Positions 1 to 8,557 of a stretch of 14,406 nucleotides of DNA are shown here, piece after piece. Position 1 is the stretch's first letter. Each line of letters begins with the position of its first letter. Location: the NCBI GenBank assembly GCA_964022365.1, contig CAXHZN010000019.1:1-14406 (forward strand), in the 5' to 3' direction. Below the pieces are notes generated by a model that saw only the letters and a list, made by a program, of their open reading frames with translations, was not told the origin of the DNA and did no database searches. A program made the position numbers and the translations under genes. The DNA is from CAJXJP01 sp964022365. Lineage in GTDB: Bacteria > Patescibacteriota > Gracilibacteria > BD1-5 > UBA6164.

Positions 1-1748
1 CATTAGTTACAGCTGCTGGATATGAAAAAGAAGTCGATAGTGCTTTAAAAGAAGTAGTTTATAAAGTATATTTACGTTATGAAAAACATTTAGCTACAAA
101 TAATGCGATGGATTTCGATGATATTTTAGTTAAAGCACTTGCGGTACTAAAAATTCCAAAATTATTAGAAATGTATCAAGAAAGATACAAATATTTAATG
201 GTGGACGAATATCAAGATACAAATGCTCCTCAGTATGAAATAGTCAGATTACTTGCTCTTAAATATAGAAACTTAGCTGTAGTTTGAGACGATGCTCAAT
301 CTATTTACTCTTGGAGATGAGCTGATATGACAAATATTATCAACTTCAGAAAAGATTATCCAGATGCACTTATTGTAAAATTAGAACAAAATTATCGTTC
401 TACAAAAACTATTATTGCTGGAGCAAATGGAGTTATTGCTAAAAATAATTCTTGAATAAAAAAGGAGTTATAGACCGATAATACTCAAGGTGAAAAAATA
501 CAATATATAGAAGCACCTGACGATAAAACTGAAGCGAGTATTATTGTAAGTATTATTAAAGAAAAATGAGAAAAATATTCTGAAAATCTTATTTTATATA
601 GGACAAATGCACAATCACGTCAACTTGAAGAAGCTTTGATGATGAAATCAATTCCATATAGAGTTGTTTGAGGACAAAAGTTCTACGATAGAAAAGAAAT
701 AAAAGATCTACTTTGATATTTACGTGCAATTCATAATGGAAATGATGTAGTAAATATGAAAAGAATAATAAATACACCTCCAAGAAAAATTTGAGCAAAA
801 TCAATTGAAACTCTGGATAAATATAAAGAATCTTTTGAAGTAAGTTATCCAAGTTTAATAGAAAATCTTGATGAAATAGAAGAAATAAAACCTGCTGCGA
901 GAAAAGCTATTGTATGATTTTGAGAATTATATACGAGTCTCGTTCATGCTTCTACTCAAATAGTAGTATCAGAAATAATTTCTCAAATCAGAAAATATTG
1001 TGAATATGATGAATATATAACTAATTGACTTTCTCAAGAAGAAGCAACTGCAAAAAAAGAAAATATGGATGAACTCATAACTGTAGCTTCACAATATAAT
1101 GGTATGGAACCGAGAGAATCACTTTCTCAATTTCTAGAAGAAGTTGCGCTTATAACTGACATGGATACAAAAGATGACAGGGAAGAATATGTTACTCTTA
1201 TGACGATTCATACATCTAAATGATTAGAAGAAAAAAGAGTATTTTTAACAGGATTAGAAGAAAATATTTTCCCAAGTTTTAGAAGTGTTGGAGATACTCA
1301 CGCACTTGAAGAAGAGCGCAGACTTATGTATGTAGCAATGACAAGAGCACGTGAAGAGTTATATATTTCTAGAGCAAAAGAACGTTTTGTATTTTGAGAT
1401 TATTCACATAATCCTGCTTCACGTTTTATGAAAGAAATTCAAGCCGAAACAATTGAAAATTATGATATTTCTGACTTTGTAAAATCATGAAATTCAATGT
1501 TTAATTCTCTTTGAAGTTCTGGATGAAGTGATTTTAGTTTTTGAAGCATTTCAAAAGATATTACACCAAAAGTCAAACCAGTAGCTAATAATAATGTTTC
1601 TGATTTCGCAAGATGAGATAAAGTAAATCATCCAAAATTTGGTTCATGAATTATCACTTCTCTTAATTGAGAACTCGCAGAAATAGCATTTTCAGGAAAC
1701 TGAATCAAGAAAATGAATATTAGAATTGCTCCAGTGAGAAAAGTTTAA
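1..1748 (+). CDS. uvrD: UvrD/PcrA-type 3'-5' DNA helicase (SF1), 5'-truncated by the window edge, with one in-frame TAG
   Basis: ATP-driven DNA unwinding in nucleotide excision and mismatch repair or replication restart. The frame starts at base 3 and the N-terminal region with the Walker A motif lies outside the window. Visible SF1 motifs in order: VDEYQDTN (from base 201, motif II), GDDAQSIYSWRGAD (from 285, motif III), LEQNYRST (IV), TIHTSKGLEE (V) and ERRLMYVAMTRARE (VI). The C-terminus carries the PcrA/UvrD Tudor-like tail with GDKVNHPKFGSG. Several motif glycines, such as the first Gly of motif III and SKG of motif V, are TGA. An in-frame TAG at 471-473 sits where the family has the Trp of the LWTDN segment, so the gene is either nonsense-mutated, read through, or carries a sequence error. 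The rest of the frame is open to TAA at 1746. About 581 codons are visible. UvrD and PcrA cannot be separated here. Confidence 0.93.
471..473 (+). other. In-frame TAG inside the helicase gene at a conserved Trp position
   Basis: The reading frame gives KKEL-TAG-TDNTQGEKI. UvrD/PcrA proteins have LWT(D/N)N at this place, so one G-to-A change turns TGG into TAG. The frame stays open for more than 420 codons on the 3' side with all later motifs intact. Confidence 0.85.
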
Positions 1749-1775
1749 GCCGATTTTTTCGGTTTTTCTTTTTGT
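1747..1775 (+). terminator. Rho-independent terminator after the helicase gene
   Basis: A 7-bp stem (1747-1753 with 1759-1765, one G-T pair) and a 5-base T loop are followed by a T-rich run. The left arm overlaps the TAA stop codon. Confidence 0.6.
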
Positions 1776-1827
1776 TTCAATTTATTTTTCAGTAAAATAA
1801 AAAAATATTATTTTTAGTAATTATTTT

Positions 1828-3183
1828 ATGTTAGAAAACATATTACTTATCAGTGTTTATATTTTACCGATTTGGTATAGATATAATTATTTTTTCAAAT
1901 TCTTTGAAAACAAAAAATGATTTATCTTTTCTCGTGATAATTCAAATATTTTTCACTTATTTAGTGTAATAGAAATATTTTTATTTATAATGTCGTTTGG
2001 AATTTTAATACAAAAACCATTTGAAATAATTATTTTTAATCTGGTATTTTATTTTTGAATTATTTCTAGTATTTTTGTTTTATGAAAATTATTAAGAAAA
2101 AAAATTATTTTTCCAATTGAAACAAAACATAAAAATAAATTATTTTTTTATAATTTTATAATTTTATTTTTTCTGTGCTTAGAAATATTTTTTATATATT
2201 TTTTATGATTTAAAAGTTATATTTATTTTTATTTACTGTGAGCTCTGTTACTTGCTCCTATTGTAAGTTATATAATAATTCAATTATTTTTTAAAAAAGT
2301 TATGATGAAAAAAATTGCTATTTTAACAGGTTGACCTGGATTAGAAAGAGAAATTGCTATAAAAAGTTCAGCTTTTTTTGAAAAATATATTCAAAAAGAT
2401 TTTGATAGATACGATCTACCAAAACAATTAGAAGAATTTATAAGAAACAAAGATAAGTATTGCTTAGCTGTACCGGTATTTCATGGTGAATATGGTGAAG
2501 ATGGTAAAATTTTTGCAGTACTAGATTCATTAAATATTCCACATACATTTTCTGATTACAAAACGCACGGTTTATGTTTAGATAAAGAAAAAACAAATAC
2601 GTTAGTATTTCAGTTATGAATCAAAGTTCCATTTCAATATATTGCAGAAACCTCAGAATCTTTCCCTGAAAGTTATCCAGTGATTATGAAGCCAAATCAA
2701 TGAGGTTCTTCATTTCATACCTATAAAATAAATAATCATCAGGAGTTTTATGATAATTTCAATAAAACGAGAAAAGATTTATTAGATGATATTTTAATTC
2801 AAGAATTTATTATTTGAGATGAATATAGTGTTCCTGTGGTTGCTTGAGAAGTTTTACCAATTATGAAAGTAGAAAAACAAGATAATGCAGAATTATTCGA
2901 CTATGATTCTAAATATGAATCTGAAGCAAAAATGAAAGAAACTTTTCCTGAAATTAATCCAGAGTTAAAAGAGAAACTAGAATCAGCAACTCATAAAATT
3001 TATAAATATTTTTGAATAAAATCTATGAGTAGAATAGATTTTTTAGTGAGAGATGATGAAGTATTTTTCTTAGAAATAAATACAATACCAGGAATGACTC
3101 AATGAAGTATTTTACCGAAAGCTTGGGAATTAACAGGAAGAAGTTTTGAAGAACTAGTCGACATTATTTGTGATTTTAATTAA
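1828..3183 (+). CDS. ddl: D-alanine--D-alanine ligase with an N-terminal five-helix membrane module
   Basis: ATP-dependent joining of two D-Ala for peptidoglycan precursors. Residues 159-451 are a complete ATP-grasp Ddl: N-terminal AILTGGPGLERE, HGEYGEDG at about 219, DKEKTN, KPNQGGSS, LFDYDSKYES, Arg402 in SRIDF, and the Mg/product loop EINTIPGMTQGS from 416. Residues 1-158 are a separate hydrophobic part with about five membrane helices and the segment YILPIWYRYNYFFKFFENK. No stop codon separates the two parts: the two Met codons at 2302 and 2305 that would start a normal Ddl are in frame with the ATG at 1828. Usual Ddl proteins are 300-370 residues and soluble; this one is 451 and predicted to be membrane-anchored. 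From memory, the N-terminal module resembles the membrane extension of CPR MurF ligases (inference). Internal initiation at 2302 cannot be excluded. csaA follows after 13 bases. Confidence 0.9.
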
Positions 3184-3196
3184 TAATTTTTTCATT

Positions 3197-3535
3197 ATGT
3201 GAGAATTAACTTGGGATGAATTTCAAATGGTGGAATTAAGATCTTGAACAATTACTAAAGTTGAGAATTATCCAGAAGCTAGAAATCCAGCATATATTAT
3301 TGCGGTAGATTTCTGAGAAAAAATTTGAATTAAAAAAACCAGTGCTCAAGTCACTGATTTATATTCTATAGAAGATTTAATTGGAAAACAAATCACAGCA
3401 GTAGTAAATTTTCCAAAAAAACAAATAGGGAAGTTTATGTCAGAATTTTTACTTGTATGATTTATACAAAAAGATTCAACTGTTGTGCTCGCTGTTCCAG
3501 ATAAAAAAATTGATAATTGATTACGTTTATGATAA
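3197..3535 (+). CDS. csaA: CsaA-like tRNA-binding domain protein
   Basis: A 112-residue stand-alone OB-fold of the EMAP-II/MetRS-C type, as in CsaA, which binds tRNA and has been described as a secretion-related chaperone. Family signature segments are clear: TWDEFQMVELRSGTI, then YPEARNPAYIIAVDFG, then GIKKTSAQVTDLY, then VVNFPKKQIGKFMSEFL and NGLRLG at the end. Seven of nine glycines are TGA, including the first residue after Met and the last codon, which stands directly before TAA. It probably shares a transcript with the Ddl fusion 13 bases upstream. No Shine-Dalgarno is seen. Whether it acts on tRNA or as a chaperone cannot be told from sequence. Confidence 0.9.
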
Positions 3536-3566
3536 AAAAACTCACTAATTTTAGTGAGTTTTTTTG
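3534..3566. terminator. Bidirectional terminator between csaA and the SPFH gene
   Basis: The stem CTCACTA/TAGTGAG (3541-3547 with 3552-3558) has a 4-base loop. It is flanked by an A-run on the left and a T-run on the right, so it can serve both converging genes. Confidence 0.85.
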
Positions 3567-3568
3567 TT

Positions 3569-4558
3569 TTACATAATATCGCTACCTGAAACAAGTTTAC
3601 TAGCTCTTTCTCAAGTTCTTCCTTCTAGATCTTCATTTAAGTAGATAAGTTTAGAATTTTCTTGTGAACCAATATTTCCAAGAGTTTCGATTCTTGAAGA
3701 ATCAAGTAAGAATTGTAATACTTTTTCAGCATTAAGTGTATTATCACTCATTTTGATCATATCAACTGATTCTTTAAACCCTTCAGCAATTTTCATTCTT
3801 TGACCAGCCATACCTTCACCAAGTAATATTTTTGATTCTTTTTCAGCTTCAGCTTCTTTTACTTGCATGATTTTATTTGCTTCAGCTTCGTTTAGAGCTG
3901 CTTCTTTTAGTTTTTCAGTTTCAACGATTTTGTTCATCGCTGACATAACTGTATTTTCTAGTTTAACATCTCTTACTTGAATCGAATCAAGTGTATAACC
4001 AAAAGTTGCCAATTTTATTCTGAGTCTTTCTTCGATCACTTCACCGATATCTTCTCTTTTTGCAAAAATATTTTTATGAGTAAAAGTAACCATCATAGCT
4101 CTTAATTGTTCATCAATTGTAGCTCTCATCATAGTTTTAGGATCATCTATATTATAAAGTGATTTATAGATATTTCCTTCCTCAGTACTATTTTTATCAT
4201 CATTTACATAGTAAATAACATTTAGTCCGATATAACCTGTTACATTATCTCCAGTAATACCTTCAACTTCAACTGGGAAATTTCTTCTGTATAATACTTG
4301 GTTTTTTGTCCATTCTAAAAATGGAATAATGAAATGGAAACCTGGTCTTAAAATTCTGTTAAATTTCCCCATAAATTCTACAGCTCTTACTGTATTTGGA
4401 GTTACGATTTTAATTGATAAAGCAATTAAAATTACATCAAAAATAGCAGCAATAGCTAACATTGTTGTATCTCCTGATAAAATAGCAATTACAGGAACTA
4501 ATACTAACAATATTGGAACAATAAATCTAATCATTTTTTTTGTATTAAAAATAAACAT
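3569..4558 (-). CDS. SPFH/Band 7 (stomatin/prohibitin-type) membrane protein
   Basis: SPFH proteins form large rings at the membrane, often linked to microdomain organisation or membrane protease control. The 329-residue product has two hydrophobic stretches (about 11-29 and 33-51), a Band 7 core from about residue 55 (TVRAVEFMGKFNRILRPGFH), a long Glu/Lys/Ala helix with repeated EAEAEKES-like segments (about 215-270), and a C-terminal oligomerisation region ending LNEDLEGRT plus a short tail. The start is ATG 4556-4558. A TTG six bases upstream overlaps the likely -10 box and was not used. Eighteen of 19 glycines are GGN; the only TGA (3611-3613, codon 316) lies 14 codons from the end. This contrasts with the TGA-rich neighbours and could reflect high expression or later acquisition. 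The gene stands alone between a terminator and a divergent promoter region. Confidence 0.9.
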
Positions 4559-4563
4559 TTTCA

Positions 4564-4592
4564 ATTATATTATTTTTTTGGAAAATATACAA
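4564..4592 (-). promoter_or_regulatory. Sigma-70-type promoter of the SPFH gene, probably leaderless
   Basis: On the minus strand, TTGTAT (4592-4587), a 17-base spacer and a perfect TATAAT (4569-4564) precede the gene. The expected transcription start falls at or beside the A of the ATG at 4558. Confidence 0.55.
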
Positions 4593-4632
4593 ATATTTTA
4601 GTATTTTCTATTGAATATTTTAATTTTAGTTT

Positions 4633-4661
4633 TTTAAATAAATTATTATACTTTATATAAT
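4633..4661 (+). promoter_or_regulatory. Sigma-70-type promoter of the transporter gene
   Basis: TTTAAA (4633-4638), a 17-base spacer and a perfect TATAAT (4656-4661) give an expected leader of about 20 bases before ATG 4687. The -35 is weak and the region is A+T-rich, so chance similarity is possible. Confidence 0.4.
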
Positions 4662-4686
4662 ATTTTTTTAAAGAAGTATTTTTTTT

Positions 4687-5529
4687 ATGTTTTGGGCAAT
4701 TTTAGCGACAAGTTTATCAAATATTTGAAAGGTATTTTTTAAACAAACAACAAATTATAAAATATCAGCAAATTTAAATGATTTTTTAGGTCATACACTT
4801 GCTTTAATATGTATTTTTATAATATTTTTACTATGAAAGTTTAATTTAACTTTATCAAGTTTTTTTGATTATTTTTTAATATTAATCACTTTTGTATTAT
4901 TTTTAATTCAAATAAATATTAATCAATTTGTCTTTAGACAAGAAAAATTTTCTTCACTAGTTCCGTTTGAAAATCTATGAAAAATTCTCACTATTTTGCT
5001 TTGAGTATTTGTTTTAGGAGAAGATATTTCTTATACTTCCTTATGAATATTTTTATTGGCAATTTGAGTTATTATTATAAATTCTATAAATTTTAAGACC
5101 TTAAAATTTTCTAGAAATATATTATTATTTTGTCTCGCTCAATGCTTAGTTGCTGTAGCAAATTTCATGACGTGATATATTATTATCTCAAATGGCTCAT
5201 TAAGTTATTATACCGTTTATATTTTACTATCATTTCTGTTTGTTTGAAGTATTTGTTTTTTTACATGACAAATAAAATGAATAAAAAAATTAGATAAAAA
5301 ATATTATATTCTTAGAAATATATGATGATTAGTTTGGGTTTCTTGGTTAATAAATATTTTATTAATTTGAGATTTATGACTCAGTGTTACAACTATTTTA
5401 TGATTTTTCTGAATTGCAACTTGATTAATTACATCATATATAGTTTCAAAAGATATTCCAACTCTTAGAAATGTATTTGTAATTATCATTGTTATCACAT
5501 TAATCACTTTATGATATATATTAAAATAA
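4687..5529 (+). CDS. DMT/EamA-like multi-pass membrane transporter
   Basis: A 280-residue, almost wholly hydrophobic protein with about ten predicted membrane helices. It begins MFWAILATSLSNIGKVFFKQ, typical of the first helix of drug/metabolite transporters. The segment LGEDISYTSLGIFLLAIGV near the middle matches the LGE...G..LI..G pattern that closes the first EamA half, and a similar helix pair closes the protein. Many helix glycines are TGA. The substrate cannot be predicted. A charged coiled-coil gene follows after 7 bases, suggesting a shared transcript. The EamA assignment rests on pattern and topology only; another small-molecule permease family is possible. Confidence 0.6.
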
Positions 5530-5536
5530 ATTAAAT

Positions 5537-6160
5537 ATGAATTTTGAAGCAGGAAAATATTCCGAATCTGAAAAGAAATTAAAAAAAGAACTAGAAAAAA
5601 AAGAAATTAAAGAATTTATAGATAAACAAAAAACACATGAAGTTACAAAAAAACATATTGAGGCTCAAATGGAAACCGAAGAACAATTAGAAGATTTAAA
5701 AATATTAGTTGAGAAATGAATTATTTCTCAAGAGCAAGCTGAGCAAATTGCAAATAATCATGAATTAAATAATAAAGATATTCAAGAAATTTTTGAAAAA
5801 ATAGAAGAAATAGAAGAAATAGATGATATAGATTCGTATCTACCAAAAGATTTGAGAGTTTGAGTCAATGAATATCAAACGGCTATGGTTGACGATATTG
5901 TGAGAATTAAAACACTCACTAAAATCAAAACTGCATTGACAATTTTAGGTTCTCAAACATGAATAACAAACCAAGCAGGGATAAATTTATTTTCATGATT
6001 TTTAAGTGTTTTAGATAAAAATTTAGTTTTAATTCAAGAACATAATATTGATATGAAAAATAAACTTGAAGAAATTGAAAATAAAAAAAATCCACAAAAA
6101 CAATGAAATTTTTGGCAAGAATGTAAAAAATTATTATCAGAAATATTTTGAAATAAATAA
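5537..6160 (+). CDS. Hypothetical charged coiled-coil protein
   Basis: I do not recognise this 207-residue protein. It has no signal peptide or membrane helix. Residues 8-65 are rich in Lys and Glu in a heptad-like pattern, followed by ISQEQAEQIANNHELN, an acidic stretch (about 90-105, IEEIEEIDDID), a more globular middle (about 110-165, including TALTILGSQTG), and another short coil (ENKKNPQKQG). It ends in TAA, with a TGA glycine three codons before. The start is ATG 5537, 7 bases after the transporter stop, with no Shine-Dalgarno. The spacing suggests co-expression with the transporter; a cytoplasmic partner or scaffold role is only a guess. Confidence 0.75.
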
Positions 6161-6186
6161 AAAACGAGATTATTCTCGTTTTTTAT
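6159..6186 (+). terminator. Terminator after the coiled-coil gene
   Basis: The stem AAAAACGAGA/TCTCGTTTTT has a TTAT loop and a T-run. Its core GAGATTATTCTC (6166-6177) recurs in the hairpin at the other end of the epimerase gene. Confidence 0.85.
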
Positions 6187-6193
6187 TTATTAT

Positions 6194-6220
6194 TTGAAAT
6201 TATTTATTCCTCATTATACT
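6194..6220 (+). promoter_or_regulatory. Possible promoter of the epimerase gene
   Basis: TTGAAA (6194-6199) and TATACT (6215-6220) are separated by 15 bases, shorter than ideal. The terminator just upstream means the epimerase needs its own promoter somewhere in 6187-6250. Confidence 0.35.
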
Positions 6221-6250
6221 ATTTGCGAAATATATTTATTACACACTTTT

Positions 6251-7624
6251 ATGGAAGATAAAAAAGTATTTATAAGAGAGAATTTTTGGCAAGATATTCA
6301 AAATAATGAAAAAAAATATGCACATATAATAATGATTGCAACAAAACCAGATATTATTAAACAAGCTCCATTATATCAAGAACTTAAAAGAAGGGGAGAA
6401 TTGGTTGTTTTAATCCATACAGGACAACATTATGATTATAACTTATCTTCTTGAGTTTTAGAAGAATTTTGAATGGAAGTTGATATTAATCTGAATATTT
6501 TTGGTAGGATTCATAAAAAATATTCACTGATTATCGAAAGACTTTGAGAAATATTAGTTGAAATCAATGATATTTATAAAAAAATTCCTGTGCCTTACGT
6601 TCACTGAGACACACTCACTGCGACAACTGCTGATAAAGCTGCATTTTTAAATAAGTTTGCAGTAGTTCATGTGGAAGCTGGTATTAGAACATTTACACCA
6701 AATAAAGAATTTTATCACACTTTGTTTAATGAATATGATAAATGAAACTTTGATTGGAAAAAATATTATAAATCACTTCAAGAGTTTGAAATTTATGAAA
6801 GAGGATCTATTGAACCATATCCGGAACAATTTGATACCAGAGCTATAGAATGATCAACAGGATTATTTGCAGCTCCGGTAAATTTGTATAAAAAAACCCT
6901 CAAAGACGAAGGGTTTCCAAAAGAACATATAAAAGTTGTAGGAAATACAGTTGCTGACGCAATTGAAATTTCTAAATTAAAAGTAGGGGAATCAAAAGCT
7001 TTTGAAACGTACCCAAATATGAAATGAAAAGATTTTATATTTATTACAATTCATAGAAGAGAAAATACAGAAAAAAAAGAAAGATTTTTAGCAATTTATA
7101 ATGCTATTAAAAAATTAATTCAAGATGGAGTTAATGTATGTTTTCTTGGTTTATATGCATCTGAATTTGCGATTGATAACTTTGGTTTAAGAAGTGACAT
7201 CGAAGAATTAAAAAAGAAATATCCTAAGAATTTTGCTTACTGACCAGCTTTGGCTCATCATAGTGAAGTAATTGATATGATTTCTCAGGCTTGAGCTGTT
7301 GTTACTGATAGTGGTTCAATGCAAGAAGAAGCAAATATTGTATGAGTGCCATGTGTAACGGTGAGATTTGGTTCTGATAGAACTGAAACAATCTTAGCTG
7401 GTACAAATATTATAGCTCCTCCAATAAATTCAAATTTAATTGCTGATATTGTAAAATGAGCGATTGCAAATAAAAAAATGGTTAATAAAGAACATTTATA
7501 TGGAAACAACGTTTCTAAAAAAATAGTTGATGAAGTCTTAAAAATGTTAAAAAAAGATGGAAAATTATTTAAATATGACGATGAAAGATTAGATTTAGAA
7601 AAATATTTTAATTGGAATATTTAA
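6251..7624 (+). CDS. wecB: Non-hydrolysing UDP-GlcNAc 2-epimerase family protein, enlarged
   Basis: This family interconverts UDP-GlcNAc and UDP-ManNAc for cell-surface polysaccharides. The GT-B-fold landmarks are present: ATKPDIIKQAPL (usually GTRPE), HTGQHYDYN, HGDT at 118, HVEAGIRT at 140, YPEQFDTR, VVGNTVADA, HRREN from 268, DSGSMQEEA at 353 and FGSDRTET (usually TERPE). The 457-residue length exceeds the usual 360-390 because of about 25 extra N-terminal residues and an insertion of about 40-50 residues after HVEAGIRT (about 148-190, rich in Phe, Tyr and Lys). The start is ATG 6251; the upstream TTG at 6194 coincides with a likely -35 box. No glycan genes are next to it. The changed GTRPE and TERPE motifs could mean a different UDP-sugar (inference). 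Confidence 0.88.
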
Positions 7625-7668
7625 CACAAAAAAAACAATGAGATTATTCTCATTGTTTTTTTTGTGTT
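7623..7668. terminator. Perfect 21-bp bidirectional terminator shared by convergent genes
   Basis: Bases 7623-7643 pair without mismatch with 7648-7668 around a TTAT loop. The TAA of the epimerase overlaps the left foot and the TAA of the minus-strand gene (7644-7646) lies in the loop. A-run and T-run lie within the arms for both directions. Confidence 0.92.
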
Positions 7669-8468
7669 TGTTGAATAGAATTTTTAAAAATTAATAATTT
7701 ATCATTTAATAAATAATATAAATTAATTTTTTGTTTTATATTGGAATCTTTCATTTCAACAGTTTCAAGTGCAGAAATATTAATATTAACTTTTTCAATA
7801 GTTTTTTCCAATACTTCTACTTGTAAATTATTTGGTAATTTTTGAAAACTGGCATTACTTTTTATAGTATTAATTTTTTCATCAATTTTATCAGAAATAA
7901 CTTTTTCTAGTCTTACTGCCATTTCTTCTCTATTTTCAATAATTTTTGCTTCTATTTTAGTAACTTTTTTATCGTAAATTTCTGTAGTCGTAGCAATTTG
8001 CGATTTAACATCAACTTGTCTTTTTGAGATAATTGCATCTCACCTAATAAATACCAAATATTCTTGATATTTATTTGTATCTACAAATCAAAGTAAACTT
8101 AAATACAAGTCTTTTTTAATTTGTAATAATTTATTTTTAGTTTCACTAGTGTCTTCTAGATTTTTAGCCTGAATAAGCAAAAGTGAATTTAATTCATTAA
8201 ATTGTTTGTTATATTTTGTTATAAGTATTTCTATACTTTGTAATTCTTCTCTTGATAGCAATGGTTTAAAATATGAACTCAAGTCAGATTCTAATTTAAA
8301 TTCTGAGTATTCATTCGATATGATATTTTTATCACTATTAAGTTTTTCAATGTTTTGTTTTATTTCTTTAATCGATTTATCCTCTAATATATCTCAAGTT
8401 TGAGCATATATTTCACCTACGTGTAATATAGAAAGTAAACTTATAACTCATAGTAATATTTTTTTCAT
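7644..8468 (-). CDS. Secreted coiled-coil protein of unknown function
   Basis: I do not recognise this 274-residue protein. It starts with a clear signal peptide, MKKILLGVISLLSILHVG followed by EIYAQ, with likely cleavage near the Ala-Gln. The rest is hydrophilic and mostly helical: heptad-like stretches around residues 30-55, 70-125 and 150-215 (for example KVTKIEAKIIENREEM), with no Cys and no later membrane helix. It ends KNSIQQTQKKQGE, the Gly being TGA. The start is the only ATG behind which a signal peptide forms. It lies downstream of the two-component operon on the same strand, separated by a large-looped hairpin, and is convergent with the epimerase. Secreted coiled-coil proteins can act in envelope organisation or host contact, but nothing here proves a role. 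Confidence 0.8.
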
Positions 8469-8488
8469 ATGGTTATAAAATTTATACG

Positions 8489-8554
8489 TAAAAAACTAGA
8501 GAATCAAATAAAAAGTATTGGCTTTAACCGTTTAAGAAGATTCTCTAATTCTTT
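8489..8554 (-). terminator. Large-looped hairpin: terminator of the two-component operon or leader attenuator
   Basis: A perfect 9-bp inverted repeat (8497-8505 with 8539-8547) extends to about 16 bp if A-T and G-T pairs with the flanking runs are counted. It encloses 33 bases. Read on the minus strand the right arm is followed by GTTTTTT. Other hairpins in this window have 4-6-base loops, so the 33-base loop is unusual. Confidence 0.55.
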
Positions 8555-8557
8555 TCT

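Noticed and set aside
589..852. Minus-strand open frame within the helicase gene
   Set aside because: Low-complexity hydrophobic product, antisense to a clear UvrD reading frame; a shadow.
3346..3594. Minus-strand open frame over csaA and its terminator
   Set aside because: Antisense to a well-conserved family and running through the terminator hairpin.
4559..4564. TTG start giving the SPFH protein two more residues
   Set aside because: It overlaps the perfect TATAAT of the promoter; ATG 4558 fits the expected transcription start.
4329..4601. Plus-strand open frame antisense to the SPFH N-terminus
   Set aside because: Mirror of the membrane helices of the real gene; no family resemblance.
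6194..6250. TTG start giving the epimerase 19 extra residues
   Set aside because: The TTG coincides with a likely -35 box and the added residues match nothing in the family.
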